Source of the DNA: Candidatus Omnitrophota bacterium
Lineage (GTDB): Bacteria > Omnitrophota > Gorgyraeia > Gygaellales > Profunditerraquicolaceae
Direction of reading: 5' to 3'
Assembly: GCA_028714055.1 (NCBI GenBank)
Contig: JAQTNB010000020.1
Location: 1 to 10,900 of the forward strand
DNA: 10,900 nucleotides
Positions 6,408 to 10,900 of this stretch are shown in pieces; position 1 is the stretch's first letter, and the number at the start of each line of letters is the position of its first letter. Position numbers and translations under genes: made by a program. Under the pieces are notes generated by a model. That model saw nothing but the letters and a program-made list of their open reading frames with translations, was not told the origin of the DNA and made no database searches.

Positions 6408-8723
6408 TTAGTCTCTCCACTTTTCTTGATACATGTAATATGCCTTGCGGATATGCCTCAGGAGGGGGCTTGATTTCCCGTCCCCCTGGCCGCAGAGCCC
6501 GAGCCATTCCTCATACATAGTCCCGTCGGGAAACGGGCCTACCCAGAGGCCTTTCTTATCATGGATGGCAGGCTCATACCCCTTCCACCATTCATCCAGC
6601 CATTCAAAGATTATCCCGCCGAGGGCGTTGCCGGAGCCGTTGCCGAAGGCCATATTGTTCTCGATGTCTTCCCATGCGCCCCGGTGGTATTCTGCCTGCA
6701 GGGCCTCGGAGTCTTCCTGGGATTTCCCCCGGGCATACGCGGGGCAGCCGAATTCGGTTATGAACACCGGCCTGTCTGCCTCAAACTTGACCTGCCGCCA
6801 CAAAAATCCGAACCCGTAATCCCCCCGGTAGGCATTGGTGCCGAAGATATCTATATCCGGGGCGTTCTTCCCGAACTTGTCCAAAAAGAGTATGTCGCCG
6901 CTGCATATGCCGACCGGATGCTCCGGGTCAAGGGATTTTATGTGCAGGGCCACTTCGTTGGCAAACTTAAAAAACGCAACCGGGTCTTTGTCGGCGTTGC
7001 AGGCGTAGCCATAGACGTTTTCGTTGCCCAGGAGCCAGAAAAGGAGATACGGCTCATCTTTATGCTCGGTGACCATCTTGGTCACGGAATCGATCATGTT
7101 CTTTCTATGCTCGGGGTTATTGTAATCCGTCCCCGGGTTCCAGGGCGCCCCCGAACCGAGGGCATACTTTCCCAGGAAATCGCCCATGATCACCCTGATC
7201 CCATGGTCCTTATACATCTGGCGCAAAAGGTCCTTGTTGACCTTGTGCGGATGATGGTAAAGCCGGATGGTATTGACCCCCATCTCCTGCATCAGCTTAA
7301 AATCCCCGACCGTTGCCTCATCGGCATCCTGCATATTGTTCTGATTCTTATCGACGAAGGAATCAAGCGGGCCGTCGATGCGGCCGTTGGCATTGAAGTC
7401 TTCCTCCATCCAGTTGCCCATCGTCCCCTCGTCGGGAGATTGCCCGACCTTGGTAGGGGTATAGGTTATCCCGCGGATCTCATACGGCCTGCCGTTGACG
7501 AAAAGCTGCCACCCGTCGTTTTCATACTGGATGAGGTGCACGGCACCGTCCCCGCGCTTAAGCTTGATCTTCTTGTCCCCGGCAGGCGCGGATGCGCCGA
7601 CGCCTTCCGGTGAGCCGGCCTTTACCAGCTTTCCCGGAGAAGCAATGACGACGTCATTGGATACATCGTTATCAAAACCGTTGATGATGCGGATGTCGGC
7701 GCCCACCAGCTTATATCCCAGCGACGGATTCCTGCGCAGCAGGAATTCTATCTTGGAAACCGCGGCCATCCCGATATACCAGGGGGTCTTAAAATACGTC
7801 CAGCCGTAGCTGCCCGGGAAATGCACGAGAACCGCGTAATAACACTTGATCGCCTGCGCGGTAAGGCCTGATTTTTCAAGCAGAAGCGCGGTATAGAACA
7901 ATTTTACCCCAGCCGGCTCGGAAGAAGTCGCCCATTTGAAGAACGCCGCCTCAAGGTCAGGGGAATGCACAAAATCCCAGATATCCCCTTCCAGGCGCTT
8001 TTCTTCCAATGCCTTTTTAAACGCCGGGTCTTTCCTGACGCCGAGCGTGTTGGGGTATATCCCCTCGCCCACGGCGGCAGAAAGACCTGCCTGGTCGGTT
8101 ATCACATACTTATAGTCTTTGGTCCCGGGGTCCTTGAACTCCCCGTATTTTGCGTAATCGACGAAGGTTTCGCTCCCCGGGTCGTTGAGGGCGATCCTGG
8201 TTACCAGCTGGCTTACCTTGCGCTGGGCTTCGATCTCGATATTCCCGGTCTCGATCTTCTTGATGCTCTGCTCGGCCGCAAGCTTCAGCGACCAGTACCA
8301 GCCGCGCATATCCCACCCCTGGGCAAACGGATATTTGTCGATAATGAGCTGGAAGACTTTCTTTGCCTCATCGACCTTCTCCTGGCGCATCAGGGCTTCC
8401 GCCTCGATAAAATAAGCGGTCGCGACATCGTTCAATGCCTGCACCGCTTCGATCTCATCCTTATTTTTAGGCATCTCTTTCAGAGAGGCCTGCTGCTTAT
8501 CCGCGTCCGCTTTATACAGGTCGATGCATTCCTGGGTGATCTTCAGCGTCTGCTCAAGGTCTCTTTTTCCGTGCGCCTCCCAGGCCTTATTGATCAGCTC
8601 CTGCGAAGAGGGCTTTTCCTGTGCGAATGCGGAGAAACTCCAAGCACCACTGCCCGCTACAAGCGGGCAAGCCAAGCACCAAATAAAAATCAATGACCGA
8701 AATATAGGTTTGGTCAACATCAT
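6408..8723 (-). CDS. Secreted TPR-like/TIM-barrel glycoside hydrolase fusion with EF-hand-like insert
   Basis: The protein has 771 residues. A signal peptide (1-34) probably ends at AFA-QE. Residues 36-345 are helical and TPR-like, with two similar units: one with KYPFAQGWD and GWYWSLKLAA (129-150), the other with HFPGSYGW and PWYIGMAA (301-321). A linker (345-400) leads to a catalytic TIM barrel (about 404-771). Key motifs are RGITYTP (417-423), MGVNTIRLYHHPH (481-493), the acid/base motif LLFWLLGNE with E568, and the nucleophile motif VFITEFG with E657. FEWLDEWWKG (706-715) is shared with the smaller hydrolase. Between the first strand and helix sits an insert with two aspartate/asparagine-rich loops, DFNANGRID (442-450) and DKNQNNMQDADE (458-469), likely to bind calcium. 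Retaining hydrolysis or transglycosylation is inferred from the two glutamates; the substrate is unknown. The start overlaps the MalG-type stop by ATGA; GGAG lies ten bases upstream. A second ATG follows at once. The stop is TAA. Confidence 0.85.
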   Translation of the reverse strand: MMLTKPIFRSLIFIWCLACPLVAGSGAWSFSAFAQEKPSSQELINKAWEAHGKRDLEQTLKITQECIDLYKADADKQQASLKEMPKNKDEIEAVQALNDVATAYFIEAEALMRQEKVDEAKKVFQLIIDKYPFAQGWDMRGWYWSLKLAAEQSIKKIETGNIEIEAQRKVSQLVTRIALNDPGSETFVDYAKYGEFKDPGTKDYKYVITDQAGLSAAVGEGIYPNTLGVRKDPAFKKALEEKRLEGDIWDFVHSPDLEAAFFKWATSSEPAGVKLFYTALLLEKSGLTAQAIKCYYAVLVHFPGSYGWTYFKTPWYIGMAAVSKIEFLLRRNPSLGYKLVGADIRIINGFDNDVSNDVVIASPGKLVKAGSPEGVGASAPAGDKKIKLKRGDGAVHLIQYENDGWQLFVNGRPYEIRGITYTPTKVGQSPDEGTMGNWMEEDFNANGRIDGPLDSFVDKNQNNMQDADEATVGDFKLMQEMGVNTIRLYHHPHKVNKDLLRQMYKDHGIRVIMGDFLGKYALGSGAPWNPGTDYNNPEHRKNMIDSVTKMVTEHKDEPYLLFWLLGNENVYGYACNADKDPVAFFKFANEVALHIKSLDPEHPVGICSGDILFLDKFGKNAPDIDIFGTNAYRGDYGFGFLWRQVKFEADRPVFITEFGCPAYARGKSQEDSEALQAEYHRGAWEDIENNMAFGNGSGNALGGIIFEWLDEWWKGYEPAIHDKKGLWVGPFPDGTMYEEWLGLCGQGDGKSSPLLRHIRKAYYMYQEKWRD
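8640..8681. repeat. Hairpin flanked by 10-bp direct repeats in the signal-peptide region
   Basis: CCAAGCACCA occurs at 8640-8649 and again at 8672-8681, a 32-bp period. Between the copies lies a perfect 8-bp inverted repeat, TGCCCGCT (8651-8658) and AGCGGGCA (8662-8669), with a 3-base loop. The whole lies within the signal-peptide codons of the large hydrolase. It could come from slippage or a small palindromic insertion, or it may be chance. Confidence 0.5.
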
Positions 8724-9568
8724 CCTACCAAGGCTCCGGCTGTGACTCCTTTGACGATATATTTCTGCATAAGGATATATACGATAATTATAGGTAAGGC
8801 GGTAATGGTAAGGCCGGCCATGAGAAGCGGATAGCGCGTGATAAACTCACCCTGGAAGGTCATCAGCGCCACCTGCAAAGGCATCAGGGGCTTACTGTCA
8901 AAAATGATCAGTGCCAGCACGTATTCGTTCCAGACATTGAGGGCGTTAAAGACAATGACCACTGCCAGCACCGGCTTTGCCAGGGGGAGCGCTACGTGCC
9001 ACCAGATACCGAGCTTTGAACATCCGTCTATCCTGGCGGCATCCTCCAGTTCTTTGGGCATCTTGTCAAAGAAGGTCTTCAGAAGAAAAATACTGGTTGA
9101 AAGCCCGACGTTGATCATACACAGGATATAGCCGATCGAGGTATTGCGCAGGTGAAGCTTATTGAGCAGTACATAGAGCGGGACAAAGCTTCCGGGTATG
9201 GGTATCATCATCGCCGCCATGAACATGGCAAAGAGGATGCCTTTCCCGGGGAAACGGAAACGCGAAAACGCATACGCGGCCAGCGAAGAGATGACCACGA
9301 TACCGCATACTACCGAGACCGTATACAAAAGGCTGTTCAGGAAGTACCTGCCAAAACCCCCCTCTTTCCAGGCCAGGTAATAGTTTTCAAAGTGGAACTC
9401 CGTCGGGATAAGCGAGGGGTCCCTGAAGATCGTCTCCTGGGTCTTGAGGCTCGAGGAAACCATCCAGACCAGCGGAAAAATACAGGTGATCGCCACGATA
9501 ACGAGAAAGACGTGGATCAGGACGTTGATCGCGATCCGTTTGGTACGGTAATAAACAGCTGTCTTCAT
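8720..9568 (-). CDS. ABC sugar transporter permease, MalG type
   Basis: This inner-membrane protein of 282 residues has the length and six-helix pattern of MalG/LacG/UgpE-type carbohydrate permeases. The first helix is at about 12-36 and later helices are near 79-100, 110-135, 143-165, 198-220 and 248-267. The cytoplasmic EAA loop that docks with the ATPase is clear: ELEDAARIDGCSKLGIWWHV (173-192) followed by ALPLAKP. The C-terminus KYIVKGVTAGALVG (269-282) is the usual end of this family. The ATG lies four bases after the stop of the MalF-type gene, and the stop overlaps the next gene by ATGA, so import and glycoside processing are cotranscribed and translationally linked. The transported sugar cannot be read from the sequence; an oligosaccharide released by the neighbouring hydrolases is the natural inference. 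The stop is TGA. Confidence 0.95.
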   Translation of the reverse strand: MKTAVYYRTKRIAINVLIHVFLVIVAITCIFPLVWMVSSSLKTQETIFRDPSLIPTEFHFENYYLAWKEGGFGRYFLNSLLYTVSVVCGIVVISSLAAYAFSRFRFPGKGILFAMFMAAMMIPIPGSFVPLYVLLNKLHLRNTSIGYILCMINVGLSTSIFLLKTFFDKMPKELEDAARIDGCSKLGIWWHVALPLAKPVLAVVIVFNALNVWNEYVLALIIFDSKPLMPLQVALMTFQGEFITRYPLLMAGLTITALPIIIVYILMQKYIVKGVTAGALVG

Positions 9569-9572
9569 ATGA

Positions 9573-10451
9573 TCACACCTGCCTTGCCTTGCGGGAGAAA
9601 CGGTATTGGATGAATGATATCGCCATCAGGATAACGCCGAACATGATCCCTTGCGCGCAGGCATAGCCAAACCTGGATGAGCCGCGCATTGCCGCCAGGA
9701 TCCTTAATACCGGCACCTGGGTGTGGTATGCCGGGCCTCCTCCGGTCATGGCGATGATCAGCACGAACGCCTGCATGGTGCCCAGGACCGTCAGGATCCC
9801 CACCAGCATCGCGACCGGTATCATAAGCGGAATAGTGACCTTGGTAAACGAAGACCAGGCATTTGCCCCGTCTACGCGCGCAGCCTCATAGAGTTCCCGC
9901 GGGATAGTCTGCAAGCCCGCCAGGAAGATCAAAAAACCCCAGCCAAACCCTTTCCAGGAATGCACGACCGCTACCGTCGTCAGGGCGGTCACAGGGTCCG
10001 CCAGCCAGTTCCGCGCGAAAGCAGAAAGCCCGATCTTTGCCAGGCCGTGGTTTAAAAGCCCGTAATGCCCGTCGAGGATCCACTGCCAGACCAGCCCTAC
10101 CACGACTTCGGAAAGCACGGGAGGTATAAAAAAGATCAAGCGGTAGAAGTTCTTCAGGCGGATCTCGCGGTCGCATGCCCAGGCCAGCAGGAACGCCAGG
10201 ATGTTCTGGAAGGTCAGGGCAAAGACCGTGATATACCCCGCCTGCCACATGGACTGCCACCAGATCCTGTCTTCGAAAAGTATCTCCTGGAAATTGCGCA
10301 ACCCCACGAACACCTTGGTCGGCAATATCCCGTCCCATTCATAGAGCCCCAGCTGCACGACCCAGATAAAAGGGATGATATAAAAAACAGCGAATATCGC
10401 TACCGCGGGCAGGACAAAAACGTAATTTTCTAACGTGTTCCTTAATCTCAT
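9573..10451 (-). CDS. ABC sugar transporter permease, MalF type
   Basis: The first permease of the importer has 292 residues if started at the ATG at 10449-10451 (MRLRNTLENYVFVLPAVAIF). The open frame runs upstream to 10655, but those 68 extra residues are Arg/Ser-rich, overlap the binding-protein gene and have no family character, so I reject that longer start. The first helix (10-33) leads directly into the WVVQLGLYEWDG region typical of MalF/UgpA-like proteins without an extra N-terminal extension. The EAA loop is ELYEAARVDGANAWSSFTKV (186-205) followed by TIPLMIP. Six membrane segments are apparent. The gene begins 22 bases after the binding-protein stop, and the ATG lacks a clear Shine-Dalgarno sequence, which suggests coupling to upstream translation. 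The stop is TGA. Confidence 0.93.
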   Translation of the reverse strand: MRLRNTLENYVFVLPAVAIFAVFYIIPFIWVVQLGLYEWDGILPTKVFVGLRNFQEILFEDRIWWQSMWQAGYITVFALTFQNILAFLLAWACDREIRLKNFYRLIFFIPPVLSEVVVGLVWQWILDGHYGLLNHGLAKIGLSAFARNWLADPVTALTTVAVVHSWKGFGWGFLIFLAGLQTIPRELYEAARVDGANAWSSFTKVTIPLMIPVAMLVGILTVLGTMQAFVLIIAMTGGGPAYHTQVPVLRILAAMRGSSRFGYACAQGIMFGVILMAISFIQYRFSRKARQV

Positions 10452-10473
10452 GCCGGACGTTTCACAAGCAGTA

Positions 10474-10900
10474 TCACTGCCGTGCCCTGGATAATTCGCG
10501 TTCCTTGACTTTTTGCACTTCCTGCGCGACCTGCTCAGGAGTCTTCTCGCCGATAATGATCGATTGTATCCCCTTGTCAAAGGCTTCGATGACCTGCGAA
10601 AATTCCGATATACCCCACACATTGGGGTGGGTTGTCGCTTCCATGTTCCGGGCAAACTGCGCCAGAAGCGGGGTTATCTTGCCGAGACTGTCTTTGTTGG
10701 CCGGCAGATTCTTCGTCGCGTCCGCCAGGAACGCCTGCTGGTCGCCGCTGGTAAGCCATTTCAGGAATTTTATCGCTTCCTCTTTTTTGGCGGAGCGGCC
10801 GTTCACCATAAACGAAGAGCCCGCCCCTCCCCAGATCGCCATCGGGTATTTATCCGAACCTTTGGGAGGAAGTATCGCTCCGTAATTAAGGCTGGGGTTG
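10474..10900 (-). CDS. Extracellular sugar-binding protein of the ABC importer (C-terminal part)
   Basis: Only the last 141 residues lie in the window; the N-terminus with signal peptide and most of the first lobe are beyond the edge. The visible part reads NPSLNYGAILPPKGSDKYPM, then AIWGGAGSSFMVNG, RSAKKEEAIKFLKWLTSGD and the helical end EKTPEQVAQEVQKVKERE. A Gly-rich strand followed by a helix of the type KKEEAIKFLKWL is characteristic of family 1 solute-binding proteins (MalE/UgpB-like). The late segment EAFDKGIQSIIIGEKTPEQV matches their C-terminal helices. It would bind the sugar outside the inner membrane and deliver it to the two permeases that follow directly. The stop is TGA. A start at the internal ATG (10842) would cut the fold and is not real. 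Confidence 0.9.
   Translation of the reverse strand, partial: NPSLNYGAILPPKGSDKYPMAIWGGAGSSFMVNGRSAKKEEAIKFLKWLTSGDQQAFLADATKNLPANKDSLGKITPLLAQFARNMEATTHPNVWGISEFSQVIEAFDKGIQSIIIGEKTPEQVAQEVQKVKERELSRARQ

Noticed and set aside
6561..7613. A 350-codon open frame on the plus strand
   Set aside because: It lies wholly antisense to the large hydrolase; its translation is an unstructured His/Val/Pro/Leu mix with no motifs, as expected for a shadow of a GC-rich third position. The minus-strand frame has clear catalytic motifs.
7965..8696. A 243-codon open frame on the plus strand
   Set aside because: It is antisense to the TPR-like half of the large hydrolase, with no motif or regulatory signals; codon shadow.
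10452..10655. N-terminal extension of the MalF-type permease
   Set aside because: The 68 extra residues overlap the binding-protein gene out of frame, are Arg/Ser-rich and lack family resemblance. The ATG at 10451 gives the normal length and first helix.

Overview
The window is a compact, single-strand carbohydrate-uptake and glycoside-processing locus. Every gene I can support lies on the minus strand, so transcription runs from high to low coordinates. Moderately high GC, Sec-type signal peptides on four products, tight ATGA overlaps and secreted glycosidases with TPR regions suggest a Gram-negative, uncultivated, polysaccharide-scavenging bacterium. The style recalls Omnitrophota or related lineages, but that is an impression from architecture only; no taxonomic marker is present.

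Layout in transcription order. At 10900-10474 is the C-terminal part of an extracellular sugar-binding protein, cut by the window edge. It is followed by two ABC permeases of the MalF type (10451-9573) and MalG type (9568-8720); no ATPase gene is visible. The MalG stop overlaps by ATGA the start of a 771-residue secreted protein (8723-6408) with a TPR-like N-terminal half and a C-terminal TIM-barrel glycoside hydrolase that carries an EF-hand-like insertion. After a 126-bp gap with a very strong ribosome binding site comes a secreted protein made of two tandem copies of one carbohydrate-binding-like domain (6281-5097). A hairpin terminator then sits inside the first codons of the next gene, a second, smaller glycoside hydrolase related to the first (5116-3794). 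Its stop overlaps by ATGA a secreted TPR protein (3797-2184).

A 137-bp AT-rich gap holds a weak terminator-like structure and a near-consensus sigma-70 promoter (17-bp spacer). This drives a ROK-family regulator (2046-811) and, 11 bases on, a membrane-anchored coiled-coil protein (799-173). The coiled-coil frame is interrupted by one in-frame TAG but stays open and coiled-coil-like to the window edge.

How the parts may work together (inference): the duplicated binding protein captures a glycan at the cell surface or in the periplasm, the two related hydrolases cut or transglycosylate it, the TPR parts act as scaffolds, the ABC importer takes up the oligosaccharide using an ATPase encoded elsewhere, and the ROK protein senses a sugar and controls the set. 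The main novelty candidates are the two-hydrolase/TPR arrangement (fused in one gene, split but coupled in the other), the calcium-loop insert, the terminator within coding sequence, the ROK protein with a degenerate zinc site, and the in-frame amber codon.
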